A stretch of DNA of 39,127 nt from Lentisphaerota bacterium (GCA_015061575.1 SUWF01000026.1:1-39127); one strand, 5' to 3'; counted from the first letter of the stretch, positions 1 to 9,352 are shown. Notes: generated by a model not told the origin, from the letters alone. Translations and numbers: made by a program.

Positions 1-2
1 AG

Positions 3-296
3 GACGTTAAACGGGGGATCATGGCGTTCCGCATTGCCGCCCACGCTGCCGATATAGCCTTGCATAAACCCGGCGCCCGGGAGCGTGACGATGCCATCAG
101 TGATGCCCGCAGGGACTTTGACTGGGAAAAACAATTCAGTCTGGCACTGGATCCGGTACGGGCCCGTGAATACCGGCAGGATGCGCTCAACGCCAGCAGT
201 CAGGTTGATTCGCATGGTCAGGAATACTGTACTATGTGCGGACCTGATTTCTGTTCGGTAAGATTATCCAAAATACTTAAAAGCATAGCTGAATAA
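3..296 (+). CDS. thiC: Phosphomethylpyrimidine synthase ThiC, C-terminal part (5' end outside window)
   Basis: ThiC is a radical-SAM enzyme that converts aminoimidazole ribotide to HMP phosphate, the pyrimidine half of thiamine. The frame is open from base 3, reading [20 protein letters not shown], so the gene starts upstream of the window and only its last 97 codons are present. The visible part holds the conserved PGAR-D and [11 protein letters not shown] region. It ends with the family's C-terminal CxxCxxxxC cluster motif (CTMCGPDFC), which binds the 4Fe-4S cluster. The ATG at 21 is internal, not the start. A short CGCCG/CGGCG inverted repeat (297-301/312-316) follows the stop codon and could be a weak terminator between this gene and the convergent lipoprotein gene. 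Identity is near certain. Confidence 0.96.
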   Translation, partial: DVKRGIMAFRIAAHAADIALHKPGARERDDAISDARRDFDWEKQFSLALDPVRAREYRQDALNASSQVDSHGQEYCTMCGPDFCSVRLSKILKSIAE

Positions 297-327
297 CGCC
301 GATCTGCGGAACGGCGGAAAAATTTTA

Positions 328-2067
328 TTACTGAATTTTCCGCTGTTCCCGGAGCCGGATATTGCCCTGAATTTCAAAGTCAAAAGCTTCCAACGTTTTC
401 CGGAAAAACTCTCCGGCAGCTGTTTTTTTGACCAAAAATCCATATCCGGCGCAATTCAAACATCTGATCCGGCGCTTGCCGCGGCAAGTATTGCAGACAC
501 CCGTACCGTGGCAGGTATGACAAATATCATCATTGATTATCATCAAACCACGGCACTTCTGGCACTTACCATTCAGCTCCCGGCAATAAAAACACATCTG
601 CATACCGTTGACACACTCACGGCAATCTTTGAGCAGCTCCGGCTCCAGAGCTTTCAGCATTTCTGCTTGCGGAGTCTTATACAATTTATTGGCTTCGTTA
701 AGTTCATTGCGCAGCAGCAGTTGACCGAAATGCAATTTGGTCAAAATAACTTTTAACTGCGATACGCTCTCCGGACAGAGTTTTTCCAACTCGTTGCGCT
801 CCCGGGTCAGGATAACATTCATTTTTTTAGTATTTATTTCTGCATCAAGCAAAGCATTTTTTATATTTTCCACTGCCGCATTGATAGCATTTATATCTTC
901 AACAAGCAAACTGTTGTGACGCCGTTTGACTACGTCGGAAGCATTCAGACAAACTTTACCAATGTTTTTTTCCAAAACCCGGAACGCTGGATCATCCTGC
1001 ATAGAGCGTTGAAAACGTATCAGATCTTCATACTTATTTTCGTTGCGCCACTGCAGTATGAGTTTGCGGGCGCACTGTTCGGCCAGCTCGCAGGCCCGCT
1101 GCCTGTCGACCTCCTCGGGAAAAAGCTGCAGTTTGCGCAAAAAACCATCCAGCTCCGCCATAGTTGCCCGTTCGGGATCAAACATTTTGACCAATTTATC
1201 CAGCCGGATCATTGCCTCCACGACGGCAGCTTTCAGCCACCGGTTGTCATAAAAACGCAAACCGCTGTCCAGATTCTTTTTCAGCTCCGCACTCTTTTTC
1301 CAATACCATGCTCCGGCATAGTTTGTGACCTTAGAGGAATATTGCGGCGCAGAACTTTGCAGCCAATCAGCCGGCAGCAGCTTGCCGGTATTCAATTCTT
1401 CAATATTTTCTTCCAACACCCAGCCGGGCAGCGCCGGATCGTAGCAGACAAAAAACGACATATCATATATCCGCTCCTGCTTTTCGCCGGAAGATTGATA
1501 AAGGGCCTTGAGATCGGCAGCTTCATCATTCAACAGCGGTACTGCTTCTGCCAGCAATTCATTTTTCATTGCTTCAGTATCCGCCTGGCTGCGCAATTTG
1601 GCGTAGGTAAAAATCACACCCGGCTCATGCCGCCAGATGCGGCGTTTTTCCCGGAGCTTAAGTTCCAGCAGACTGCGGTAAGTAAAGCGTTCATGCTTGA
1701 TGGGAATGATCTTGCCGCAAATCATCGACTCGACCAGCAGTTCCAGCTCCTGCGCCACATAAAAACGGGCAATACTGAAACTCAAAACATCTTTATAACC
1801 AATATCTGCCGGGAACACTTCCAGCCCATCAAAATTCACCAGTAAAAGCGTGCCCGGAGCCATAGCGAACGCCTTGCTCTGGGGATTGGCTGCGACCTGC
1901 CGGGATATTTCCAAAGTTGTATATTGCCGGGCGAGTACCGAACACTCCTGCTGCAAGCGTTGCCGGGCAACTGCTTCATCTCCGCAACCGGTCAGCAGCA
2001 TGACCGACAGCACGGGCAGCAAACGTAACACATGCTTAAAAATCAACACTTCAACCTCACGACTCAT
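328..2067 (-). CDS. Lipoprotein with C-terminal DnaJ-like cysteine-rich zinc motifs
   Basis: Unrecognised protein of about 579 residues. It begins with a hydrophobic signal ending in a lipobox (VMLLTGC), so it is probably a lipoprotein. A long, mostly helical charged middle follows. The last ~110 residues carry repeated CxxC pairs (CREC, CFYC, CQKC, CHTCHGTGVCNTC, CLNCAGYG), similar in spacing to the CxxCxGxG zinc fingers of DnaJ. Such motifs on an exported lipoprotein are odd, since DnaJ fingers normally act in the cytoplasm. The start overlaps the stop of the upstream zinc-ribbon gene: ATG at 2067 shares one base with its TGA, and a GTG at 2070 is the alternative. The two genes are therefore probably translationally coupled and may work together. 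Function unknown. Confidence 0.8.
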   Translation of the reverse strand: MSREVEVLIFKHVLRLLPVLSVMLLTGCGDEAVARQRLQQECSVLARQYTTLEISRQVAANPQSKAFAMAPGTLLLVNFDGLEVFPADIGYKDVLSFSIARFYVAQELELLVESMICGKIIPIKHERFTYRSLLELKLREKRRIWRHEPGVIFTYAKLRSQADTEAMKNELLAEAVPLLNDEAADLKALYQSSGEKQERIYDMSFFVCYDPALPGWVLEENIEELNTGKLLPADWLQSSAPQYSSKVTNYAGAWYWKKSAELKKNLDSGLRFYDNRWLKAAVVEAMIRLDKLVKMFDPERATMAELDGFLRKLQLFPEEVDRQRACELAEQCARKLILQWRNENKYEDLIRFQRSMQDDPAFRVLEKNIGKVCLNASDVVKRRHNSLLVEDINAINAAVENIKNALLDAEINTKKMNVILTRERNELEKLCPESVSQLKVILTKLHFGQLLLRNELNEANKLYKTPQAEMLKALEPELLKDCRECVNGMQMCFYCRELNGKCQKCRGLMIINDDICHTCHGTGVCNTCRGKRRIRCLNCAGYGFLVKKTAAGEFFRKTLEAFDFEIQGNIRLREQRKIQ

Positions 2068-3368
2068 CACTGTTGCAGATCAGATTTTTTATGCAGCAGA
2101 TCCGCAACTTCAAAATGCGCCCGCAGAAAATCGGCAAAGATCATCAATGCAAAGGCCGACGCCAGTACCGACAACCACAAACGGATGATCGATCCCAGCA
2201 ATTCCTGCTGCAAAAACCGGCGTTTTTGTTCAAATATCTTGCAATCATTCTTGATTTCACTCAACAAGATCTGCATTTCTGCAATCCGCCTATCCAACTT
2301 CCAATCCCTGCTCAAAGCAATGATCAAGCTGTAAATATCCAGCACTTCATCGGTAAGCTGATCACGATTATCTCCGGTGGATTGTTTTTGCCAGCTGCCC
2401 CGCACCACCGTGGTGTTGGCGCCTTGCGAAAACAACCGGCGTTCCACAAATTTGGCCGCCGCCTGCGAACGGTTCAGGCCGCTGCGATCCAGCCGCCGGG
2501 CCGTTTCCGGCTGATCAGATGATTTCCGCTGCAGTTTATCCAGCATTGTCTGCAAAAGTTCCAGCTGCTGCTGTTTATATTTTTCGCCCGCATAAAACTG
2601 CCGTTGACTGCCGCCGGTAGTTACTACAATATCATTTTTTCCATTATCGTTGGTTGACTTTCTTTCCGGCTGTGGAGCAATGTAATTCAGCAGGCGGCCG
2701 AAATTCCGGACAAACTCTTTTTTGATTTCTCCGGTCATCGCCACATATTGCTTCAATACCGCCTCGGCTTCCATAACTGCACTTGATGAATCAATATTAA
2801 ATGGCATCGGCGACGGTCTTTTTCCGGCGGCAGCGGCCAAATCCATGCCATCCATCACGCCGTTATTGATACGCCCCCGGCCATTGAGTAAAGTTATGGT
2901 GTTGAGGAACTCAGCGTTCAGATCTTTTTCCCGAACCCGGAACTTTTTGCTGTTATTGTCCAAAGCGATCTTTTCGGGGATCACCGCCACCTTATAGCAA
3001 TAGTTCCGCCAAAGTTCCCAGCTGAAAAACCCTCCGCTCAGCAACATAATTACCGCAATAAACCGGGCTGACTTTACCCCCAGCATCCCCCAGAAATACC
3101 TTTTCTGCGGCGACGAAACCGTTGCCGCATACAGCCCGGCAGCCGCCGTTCGACGGCGGTTTTTTTCTGCCTCAACCGGTATTTGCTCAGGCGCGGTTGG
3201 CGCAGGCGGCAACGGAGCTTCGGGCAATTCCGGCGGATCCGGCATTTCATTATTTTTGATCATGATCAGCCGGTGGCACACCGGGCACTTTATTTCCTGC
3301 CCTATCCAGCTGTCATCTACATCCAGCTTGGCGTTGCAATAATGACAGTAGACTATTACGGAACCCAC
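2067..3368 (-). CDS. Zinc-ribbon membrane protein of unknown function
   Basis: A 433-residue protein. An N-terminal zinc ribbon has cysteine pairs at 8/11 and 28/31 (CHYC, CPVC). It is followed by a proline-rich linker (about 42-65), a hydrophobic segment near 100-118, a polar helical middle and a second hydrophobic segment near 390-415. Cytoplasmic zinc ribbons followed by a Pro-rich linker and a membrane anchor are frequent in Lentisphaerae and Verrucomicrobia, but I know no assigned role. The start is GTG at 3368, supported by an AAAGGGG ribosome site six bases upstream. It lies 44 bp after the ClC gene and overlaps the lipoprotein gene, so it is the third member of the yjbQ-ClC operon. 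Confidence 0.82.
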   Translation of the reverse strand: MGSVIVYCHYCNAKLDVDDSWIGQEIKCPVCHRLIMIKNNEMPDPPELPEAPLPPAPTAPEQIPVEAEKNRRRTAAAGLYAATVSSPQKRYFWGMLGVKSARFIAVIMLLSGGFFSWELWRNYCYKVAVIPEKIALDNNSKKFRVREKDLNAEFLNTITLLNGRGRINNGVMDGMDLAAAAGKRPSPMPFNIDSSSAVMEAEAVLKQYVAMTGEIKKEFVRNFGRLLNYIAPQPERKSTNDNGKNDIVVTTGGSQRQFYAGEKYKQQQLELLQTMLDKLQRKSSDQPETARRLDRSGLNRSQAAAKFVERRLFSQGANTTVVRGSWQKQSTGDNRDQLTDEVLDIYSLIIALSRDWKLDRRIAEMQILLSEIKNDCKIFEQKRRFLQQELLGSIIRLWLSVLASAFALMIFADFLRAHFEVADLLHKKSDLQQ

Positions 3369-3412
3369 TTTTTGCCCCTTTGGTTATTTGACATGAAAAA
3401 TATAAATTCAAA

Positions 3413-5263
3413 TCAGAAGTTTTCGGTTTCTTTGACCATGCGCCGATATTTGCTGAAGATATTATTTTTTTCCAGAAACCCTTTGAAAAATCCATGCGAA
3501 TCACAAACCGGCAGCACCTCAACCCGGTAAAGATCAAATGCCGCCATGGCTTTAGCCAAATCATCCTCCGGATCCAGGATCTCCGGCGGATTTTCCATAA
3601 AGTCATATATCAACAGAAAATCAAATTCATTTTTATTGATCATCGCTTTCAGCACCCGTTCCAGATAGACCACGCCCAGCAAACGGCCATCGCCATCCAG
3701 CACCGGATAAACGGGATTACCGGGCGCAGCTTCCACTTCCTCGATCAACCTGGCCAGCCGATCCCCCGGATGCAGCACCCGGTAGCGGCGGTTGATATTG
3801 AATCTCACCTGCAAACGGCGCAGCATGGTCTGGTCACGGTCATTAACCAGCAAATTACTTTCGGCCAAAGCTTTACGATACACTGAATCCGGCTCAAACA
3901 ACCGGGCAAAAAAGTACGCTACGCTTGATACGATCATCAACGGAACCAGCAGGGTGTAGCTGTGGGTGATTTCGGCAATCAAAAATATCCCGGTCAGCGG
4001 CGCCCGCATTACAGCAGTAAAAACCCCGCACATACCCAAAGCCACAAAGTTATTTTCCTGCAAAGATACCACTCCGGTAAGATTGACCAGATGCGCAAAG
4101 GCAAACCCGGTAAATGCCCCCGTAAACATCGATGGAGCAAAAATCCCGCCATCGCCGCCGCCATCAACAGTCAACGCCGCCGCAACGACCTTGAGCAGTA
4201 TGATCACCACCAACAGCGCCAGCACCACCCACTCGCTGGCGGGCAGAGCTTTAAGAAAAGTCGAATGTTCCCGCAAGCCGTTCATATCGCCGGCAAAGAG
4301 CCGCTCAATGAACCAATACCCCTGCCCCCGCAGCACCGGCAGCAGCCATAATATACTGCAAAGGATGCTTCCGGCGGCAAAAAGTCTTATCCAGGGGTTG
4401 CGCAGGCGTTTTTTCAATTCGCCGGAGATTTTGTAGACGGTTTTGATCACATACACCCCCACCAGCGCACAGGCAGCGGCACACAATACATAGCATGGTA
4501 CGGCATCAAACCGCCAGGGATTGGTTTCGGCAATAAAAAACTCCATATCCGGCACCAGCATCCGCGATACCACCGACGCCACCGCTGACGACATGATCAT
4601 CGGCACCAGAGCCGACACACTGAACTCCGGCAGCAGTACTTCCGCAGCAAACAACACTCCGGCAATGGGACTGTCAAAGATAGCGGCAATAGCCGCCGAG
4701 GCCCCGCATCCCAACAGCAGTGCCCGCCGTTTTTTGGCAACAAAGCAGAAACTGCCGGTATTGGCTCCGATAGCTGCACCGGTAAGCACGCTGGGGGCTT
4801 CCAACCCGGCCGCACCGCCGCAGCCCACGGCCAATGCGCTGGAAATAATATGCGTAAAAGTTTCCGTCAAAGGAATCGTCGGCCGCTTGCGGTGCAAAGC
4901 CAATATCAATGGACTCAAGCTTTTGGCATACCTTGCGCCGCCCAGCGTGCGCTGCACCAGATAAGAAAGGATCATACCGATCAGCGGAAAAACCGCAAAT
5001 ATGATGATCCCCACCCAACTCCACCATCCGGCTTTTTCGACTATTTCCGGAATAGAGTTGACAAATTTGCCCATAACTTCGACCAGCCAATGCAATGCAG
5101 CTTCCGCCAAACCGGCCAGTATGCCGATAATTATCGCCAATGTCGCCAGAAAACTGCGTTCTCCCCAGCGGGCCTGCCAGAAATTCACCGCATTAAGCAC
5201 CCATTTGCGCTGCCGCCGGACTGCCGGAGAATCCACATTGTGCATCCGAAATATTTCTCTCAT
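3413..5263 (-). CDS. ClC-family chloride channel/transporter with C-terminal CBS pair
   Basis: A 616-residue inner-membrane protein of the ClC family, which moves chloride (and sometimes fluoride or nitrate) by channel or Cl-/H+ exchange. Visible family motifs are GLEAPSVLTGA with the gating glutamate at E155, and GGIFAPSMFTGAF near residue 365. About ten hydrophobic segments fill residues 35-450. Residues ~465-605 form a CBS-domain pair, a cytosolic nucleotide-sensing module found in only some bacterial ClCs. The usual first selectivity motif (GSGIP with its chloride-binding serine) is not seen; the equivalent stretch reads LGGARYAKSL. Ion selectivity therefore cannot be taken from E. coli ClcA. 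It lies 32 bp downstream of yjbQ and probably shares its promoter. Confidence 0.92.
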   Translation of the reverse strand: MREIFRMHNVDSPAVRRQRKWVLNAVNFWQARWGERSFLATLAIIIGILAGLAEAALHWLVEVMGKFVNSIPEIVEKAGWWSWVGIIIFAVFPLIGMILSYLVQRTLGGARYAKSLSPLILALHRKRPTIPLTETFTHIISSALAVGCGGAAGLEAPSVLTGAAIGANTGSFCFVAKKRRALLLGCGASAAIAAIFDSPIAGVLFAAEVLLPEFSVSALVPMIMSSAVASVVSRMLVPDMEFFIAETNPWRFDAVPCYVLCAAACALVGVYVIKTVYKISGELKKRLRNPWIRLFAAGSILCSILWLLPVLRGQGYWFIERLFAGDMNGLREHSTFLKALPASEWVVLALLVVIILLKVVAAALTVDGGGDGGIFAPSMFTGAFTGFAFAHLVNLTGVVSLQENNFVALGMCGVFTAVMRAPLTGIFLIAEITHSYTLLVPLMIVSSVAYFFARLFEPDSVYRKALAESNLLVNDRDQTMLRRLQVRFNINRRYRVLHPGDRLARLIEEVEAAPGNPVYPVLDGDGRLLGVVYLERVLKAMINKNEFDFLLIYDFMENPPEILDPEDDLAKAMAAFDLYRVEVLPVCDSHGFFKGFLEKNNIFSKYRRMVKETENF

Positions 5264-5295
5264 AAAACCAACTCAGCTCCTGCTCCGGATTTGTT

Positions 5296-5712
5296 TCATT
5301 CGCCAATGATCTTGATCAGCAGACGTTTTTTGCGCATACCGTCAAATTCACCATAAAAAATCTGTTCCCACGGGCCAAAATCCAAAGCTCCATCGGTCAC
5401 GGCAACTACGACTTCCCGCCCCATGATCTGCCGTTTCAAATGCGCATCGGCATTATCTTCATAGCCGTTATGATCGTATTGATCATAAGGTTTTTCGGGC
5501 GCCAGACGTTCCAGAAAACGCTCAAAATCCCGATGCAGACCGCTTTCGTCATCATTGATAAATACCGATGCAGTTATGTGCATGGCATTGACCAGCACCA
5601 AACCTTCCCGGATACCGGACTCCGCCAAAGCGTCCTCCACCTGACCGGTAATATTGACAAAACCCCGCCGCTGCGGCAGGTGCATAACCAATTCTCTGCG
5701 GAAACTTTTCAT
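5296..5712 (-). CDS. yjbQ: YjbQ family protein (UPF0047, secondary thiamine-phosphate synthase-like)
   Basis: A 138-residue protein that matches the YjbQ family along its full length. Key motifs are [28 protein letters not shown] and the C-terminal [13 protein letters not shown]. Family members are small trimeric metal-site proteins; some show weak thiamine-phosphate synthase activity in vitro, but the physiological role is unsettled. The start at 5712 has a good AAGGTG ribosome site five bases upstream and a sigma-70-like promoter at 5768-5796. It is the first gene of the minus-strand operon that continues into the ClC gene. ThiC lies at the far end of the same region on the other strand, which may be coincidence. 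Confidence 0.95.
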   Translation of the reverse strand: MKSFRRELVMHLPQRRGFVNITGQVEDALAESGIREGLVLVNAMHITASVFINDDESGLHRDFERFLERLAPEKPYDQYDHNGYEDNADAHLKRQIMGREVVVAVTDGALDFGPWEQIFYGEFDGMRKKRLLIKIIGE

Positions 5713-5767
5713 TTCAACACCTTGCAGATTATATTAACCGACTGTTCTTTAATTGACATACTTATTT

Positions 5768-5796
5768 AATATAATCGCATTTGTAAAATCTTGCAA
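5768..5796 (-). promoter_or_regulatory. Promoter of the yjbQ-ClC operon
   Basis: On the minus strand TTGCAA (5796-5791) is followed by 17 bp and TATATT (5773-5768). It lies upstream of the yjbQ ribosome site and just beyond the stop of the ABC exporter gene. Confidence 0.5.
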
Positions 5797-5806
5797 TATT
5801 TTTGCA

Positions 5807-7534
5807 TTATTTTTCGCCCTTCACCGGCTTACCGATGCGTACTATCCGGTCGCAACGTTCGATCGTGCTGGGGCGGTGAGCAATGACCAGCATAGTTAAT
5901 TTGCCGTGCAATGACTCCAGAGCGTTGACAACGGCATTTTCGCTGGTGCTGTCCAAGGCACTGGTGGATTCATCCAAAATCAACAGTTCCGGTTCCCGGT
6001 AAAGCGCCCGGGCGATCCCCAGGCGCTGCCGCTGTCCGCCGGAAAGATTTATGCCATTATCTTCGATCAAAGTATCCGCTCCATGCGGCAGCGAATCGAC
6101 CCACCCGGTCAAATCGGCCATCTGCAGCACCTGATGGATCTTCTGATCGTCAATATCTTTATCATCAATTCCCAGCGCAATATTCTGCCGGATCGAACCG
6201 GCGTACAAAAATACATACTGCGGAACATAACCGATGATTTGCCGTATACCGTAAAGATCACTCTTTATATCCACATCATCAAAAGTAATGCTCCCCTGCT
6301 CCGGCTTGAGCAATCCGGCAACCAGCTCAGCCAGTGTAGTCTTGCCGGCGCCGGTGGCTCCGACCAGCGCCACTGAAGAAAACGCCGGGATCTGCAGCGA
6401 AAAATCATCAAATATCTGTCGTCCATCCGGATAGGCAAAGTAAAGATTTTTGATTTCCAGACTTTTCTGCAAAGAACGTTTGTGCATTTTTGCAGCCGGA
6501 ACTGTTTTTTTGTATTCAGGCTCAATTCGGGTTATATCGTCAAAAATACCGCTGAAAATCGTATGTACCTGCCGGATCCGGGTCAAGTTATAGTGCATAC
6601 GGCTGAGTGACGGCAATATCTTGCCGATGGCCGCCACCAGCAGCGCAAACTGCAGCACGATCGTTCCGGCCGGAACCTTAAATATCACCAGACAACAGAA
6701 AATCCCCATTGCCAACGCCACCGCCAGAAATTCCAGCGACAATCTCGGCAGCTGCCCCAGCAGATAACTGCGGGATGCCACGCGAACAAATGCACGAATA
6801 TTTTTACTGAAACGTGCTCCAAAATATTCTTCGCAGTTAAAACTCTTGATGGTCTTTATGCCGCTGAACGCAGTAATTTTATCCTTATTTACTGCATTGT
6901 CGCAGCGTATATAGTCATTGCTGATATTGGAGTTGATGCGCCTGATCGGCCAGTAAAGCAGCGCCGCCAAAAGCAGCATAAACACCAGTGCTCCCACCAG
7001 CATCAACGGCATAAACCAAATCAATGCCAAAACCAATGCCAGCACGACCAGCAGATCACTCCACAAAAGCATCATGGGCAAAAGAGTGCCTTCACATGCC
7101 ATGGCAACCCGGCTGATCCGGGCACTGAGTTCGGCCGCCGGTACCCCGGCGATCGCCGACCAGTCTGCATAAAGAAAAGCGTTGAACAAGCGCAGACTCA
7201 ACTCCTGCTGTTTTCGGAAAATAAATTTGCTCTGCAAATAAAGCACAAAATAGTTGAAAATATTTTTGGCCGCAAAATTCACCACCACCAGTACCGAAGT
7301 AAAGATCATAAATGCGTTATGCTCTTTGAATGGCGATAATCCGTAAAAGCTCCGGAGATAAAAGTTCTGTTCCAGCAGCTGCGGATTGACTACTGCGGCC
7401 ACTACGGGGATCATCAGCCCGATACCGGCAACTTCCCACAGCGCCGCCAATGCGGTAAAAAAAGTTATGCCCAAAAGCTTAAATTTTTCCTGCCGGGAAA
7501 TCAACACCCGGATCATCTGGATCGTATTCCACAT
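5807..7534 (-). CDS. ABC exporter, fused permease and ATPase (MsbA/PglK type)
   Basis: A 575-residue half-transporter with an N-terminal six-helix membrane domain (about 15-320) and a C-terminal ATPase. Walker A is GATGAGKTT (392-400), the signature is LSGGQ (497-501), Walker B is LLILDE with D521/E522, and the switch histidine is in VIAHRPS near 553. The early EVAGIGLMIPVVAAV stretch resembles flippases of the PglK and polysaccharide/lipid-exporter branch, so a lipid-linked or glycan substrate is plausible but not shown. It is the only gene in its transcription unit, with its own promoter at 7584-7612, and no glycosyltransferase lies nearby to name the substrate. Confident as an ABC exporter; substrate unknown. 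Confidence 0.95.
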   Translation of the reverse strand: MWNTIQMIRVLISRQEKFKLLGITFFTALAALWEVAGIGLMIPVVAAVVNPQLLEQNFYLRSFYGLSPFKEHNAFMIFTSVLVVVNFAAKNIFNYFVLYLQSKFIFRKQQELSLRLFNAFLYADWSAIAGVPAAELSARISRVAMACEGTLLPMMLLWSDLLVVLALVLALIWFMPLMLVGALVFMLLLAALLYWPIRRINSNISNDYIRCDNAVNKDKITAFSGIKTIKSFNCEEYFGARFSKNIRAFVRVASRSYLLGQLPRLSLEFLAVALAMGIFCCLVIFKVPAGTIVLQFALLVAAIGKILPSLSRMHYNLTRIRQVHTIFSGIFDDITRIEPEYKKTVPAAKMHKRSLQKSLEIKNLYFAYPDGRQIFDDFSLQIPAFSSVALVGATGAGKTTLAELVAGLLKPEQGSITFDDVDIKSDLYGIRQIIGYVPQYVFLYAGSIRQNIALGIDDKDIDDQKIHQVLQMADLTGWVDSLPHGADTLIEDNGINLSGGQRQRLGIARALYREPELLILDESTSALDSTSENAVVNALESLHGKLTMLVIAHRPSTIERCDRIVRIGKPVKGEK

Positions 7535-7583
7535 AAAATTTACACATATTGGATTTTATCAGCCAATTTTTGTCTGTTTTTAT

Positions 7584-7612
7584 AGTATAACACCAAAGCT
7601 TGATTATTGCAA
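7584..7612 (-). promoter_or_regulatory. Promoter of the ABC exporter gene
   Basis: Minus strand: TTGCAA (7612-7607), 17 bp, TATACT (7589-7584). The -35 and spacer length match those of the yjbQ promoter. The leader would be about 43 nt. Confidence 0.55.
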
Positions 7613-7696
7613 TTTTTCTGAAGCCGTCAATTGGAATTAATCGTATTTTTATTGGTTATTTACTGGTTTTTACCCGGCACAAAGTTATTTTCCAAC

Positions 7697-7725
7697 TTGA
7701 CAAAAACTCATTTCAGTGCTACTGT
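7697..7725 (+). promoter_or_regulatory. Promoter of the CPA2 antiporter gene
   Basis: A consensus TTGACA (7697-7702) is followed by 17 bp and TACTGT (7720-7725). A TG at 7717-7718 gives an extended -10. The start codon lies about 50 bp downstream. Confidence 0.5.
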
Positions 7726-7773
7726 TATTATTGTGTCAATGAATATAAAGAAGGAAGTAAGGATATTTTTATC

Positions 7774-9141
7774 ATGAGTACGGAAGCATTTCTGATCATT
7801 TTCATGTCATTTTGGGCCATTATAGCGCTTTTGCCGCTTTTTTTCCGCAAATTGCGGATCCCGTCAGTGATCGTTCTGCTGGTTACCGGCATGGTGATCG
7901 GCCCCAACGGATTCGGCTTGCTGAATTTTCTGGCGACCAATTTGAACTTTCTGGGGATCGATCCGGAAATCGTCCGCTCTCATTCGTTGACCATGGTCAA
8001 TTCACTCGGCTCGCTGGGGCTGGTGTTTTTGATGACGCTGGCGGGGTTGGAAGCGGATTTCAAATTGATAAATTCTGTGCGTAAACCAACGATCTGGCTG
8101 AGTTTGCTGACCTTTATCATACCGGCGATCGCCGGGTTTATCGTCTATTTCAATTTTGTACCGGACGATCTGCCGGGACAGCTTTTGTATGCCAGTTTGT
8201 TTGCCTCACACTCGGTGGGGATCGTCTTTCCGGTCATCCGTGAACTAAAACTTTCCAAGACCCGCTTCGGGGCGGCAGTGCTGATTTCCACTGTCATAAC
8301 CGATATTGGCAGTATCATATTGCTGGCGGTCAGCGTCCAGCTCAAACGCATGGAAAGTTTCAACGGGGCCAACGCCATAAAGAGTCTTTCGCTTTTTGAC
8401 TACATCAATCCGGCGATTTTCGGCAACTGGTTTGTCCCGGCGTTTCTGCTTATATCGCTGATCTACATGGCGTTATCATGCTACTGCGTAAACAGGATCG
8501 GGCGCAAAGTCCTGCAGTGGCTGCATAATGATGAAGATGCTCTGGTAACGTTCTTTTTGTTCATTATCATGCTGACAGTCATGGTCGGGGAATTTTTGGG
8601 GATCAACCTGGTGGTCGGTGCGTTCATCGCCGGGCTCGGATTGTCCAAGGTACTCAAAGAATTCGGCAGCGGGTCAGTTTTGTTCACCAAACTGGAGGGC
8701 ATCGGCTACAGCTTGCTGATTCCGTTCCTCTTTATTTCCATTGGCATGAAAACGGATTTTACACTGTTATTCAAATCGTCAGATAATCTCTCGATCATCA
8801 TTTATACGATCATTGGGTTGATAGGCAGCAAAGTGTTTTCGGGATTTCTGGCTATGAAATTTTCCGGGTTCAGCTCCGCCAAAGGTTTGTGCGCCGGTTT
8901 AATGACAGTTCCGCAACTCTCGGCCACGCTGGCAGCAGCAGCCATTGGTAAAGACCTCGGCATGTTGTCGGACGACTTTTTCAACGCCATTATTGTGCTG
9001 TCGATCGTAACGACCATACCCATACCCAATCTGGTGCGGTTTGTTATTGAGAAATTCAAGTTGGATTTCTCCGATGTGGGCAGCCATATAGAACCATACC
9101 AACTACCCAAAAACAGCGATCAGGACGAATTGCTCTGGTAA
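7774..9141 (+). CDS. Sodium/proton antiporter, CPA2 family
   Basis: A 455-residue inner-membrane protein with about 12 hydrophobic segments. It is of the KefB/NapA-like monovalent cation:proton antiporter family: the N-terminal LRIPSVIVLLVTGMVIGP and a later GEFLGINLVVGAFIAGLGLS match. It lacks the C-terminal TrkA-N/RCK domain of KefB/KefC, so it is a minimal antiporter. The open frame extends upstream to 7600, but the start is set at 7774 because an AAGGAT ribosome site lies nine bases before it and the promoter lies at 7697-7725, which leaves the upstream extension non-coding. A strong terminator follows at 9170. Transported ion (Na+, K+) not determined. Confidence 0.92.
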   Translation: MSTEAFLIIFMSFWAIIALLPLFFRKLRIPSVIVLLVTGMVIGPNGFGLLNFLATNLNFLGIDPEIVRSHSLTMVNSLGSLGLVFLMTLAGLEADFKLINSVRKPTIWLSLLTFIIPAIAGFIVYFNFVPDDLPGQLLYASLFASHSVGIVFPVIRELKLSKTRFGAAVLISTVITDIGSIILLAVSVQLKRMESFNGANAIKSLSLFDYINPAIFGNWFVPAFLLISLIYMALSCYCVNRIGRKVLQWLHNDEDALVTFFLFIIMLTVMVGEFLGINLVVGAFIAGLGLSKVLKEFGSGSVLFTKLEGIGYSLLIPFLFISIGMKTDFTLLFKSSDNLSIIIYTIIGLIGSKVFSGFLAMKFSGFSSAKGLCAGLMTVPQLSATLAAAAIGKDLGMLSDDFFNAIIVLSIVTTIPIPNLVRFVIEKFKLDFSDVGSHIEPYQLPKNSDQDELLW

Positions 9142-9169
9142 AAACGGCCAGTTCAGCAACACATATTTT

Positions 9170-9206
9170 ATGCTGCCTGAACGATTTGCTCCGGCAGCAT
9201 TTTTTT
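9170..9206 (+). terminator. Intrinsic terminator after the antiporter gene
   Basis: ATGCTGCC (9170-9177) pairs perfectly with GGCAGCAT (9193-9200) across a 15-nt loop, and a T tract follows directly. Confidence 0.85.
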
Positions 9207-9271
9207 CTTCATACCGCTGCAGCCGGCAAGTTGGCTGGCAGCAGCCCAAAAAAAATCGGAAAAAAGTTCTT

Positions 9272-9301
9272 TTGACGGTTGCAAAATCCTGTTTTTATAT
9301 T
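9272..9301 (+). promoter_or_regulatory. Promoter of mraY
   Basis: TTGACG (9272-9277), 18 bp, TATATT (9296-9301). It lies after the antiporter terminator and about 50 bp before the mraY start, so mraY is a separate transcription unit. Confidence 0.55.
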
Positions 9302-9352
9302 ACAGTATCGCATCGTTATTTTTTAGAACAATGTTGAGTTTGAGGTGCTGTA

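Noticed and set aside
916..1845. 309-codon open frame on the plus strand opposite the lipoprotein gene
   Set aside because: The minus-strand gene has a signal peptide, lipobox and coupled start; the plus frame has none.
7600..7773. 58-residue N-terminal extension of the antiporter
   Set aside because: The stretch contains the promoter and has no ribosome site; ATG 7774 fits the family start.
9210..9245. Second terminator after the antiporter (imperfect GCTGC/GCAGC hairpin)
   Set aside because: It is followed by a short CC and an A run on the plus strand instead of T; the upstream hairpin explains termination.
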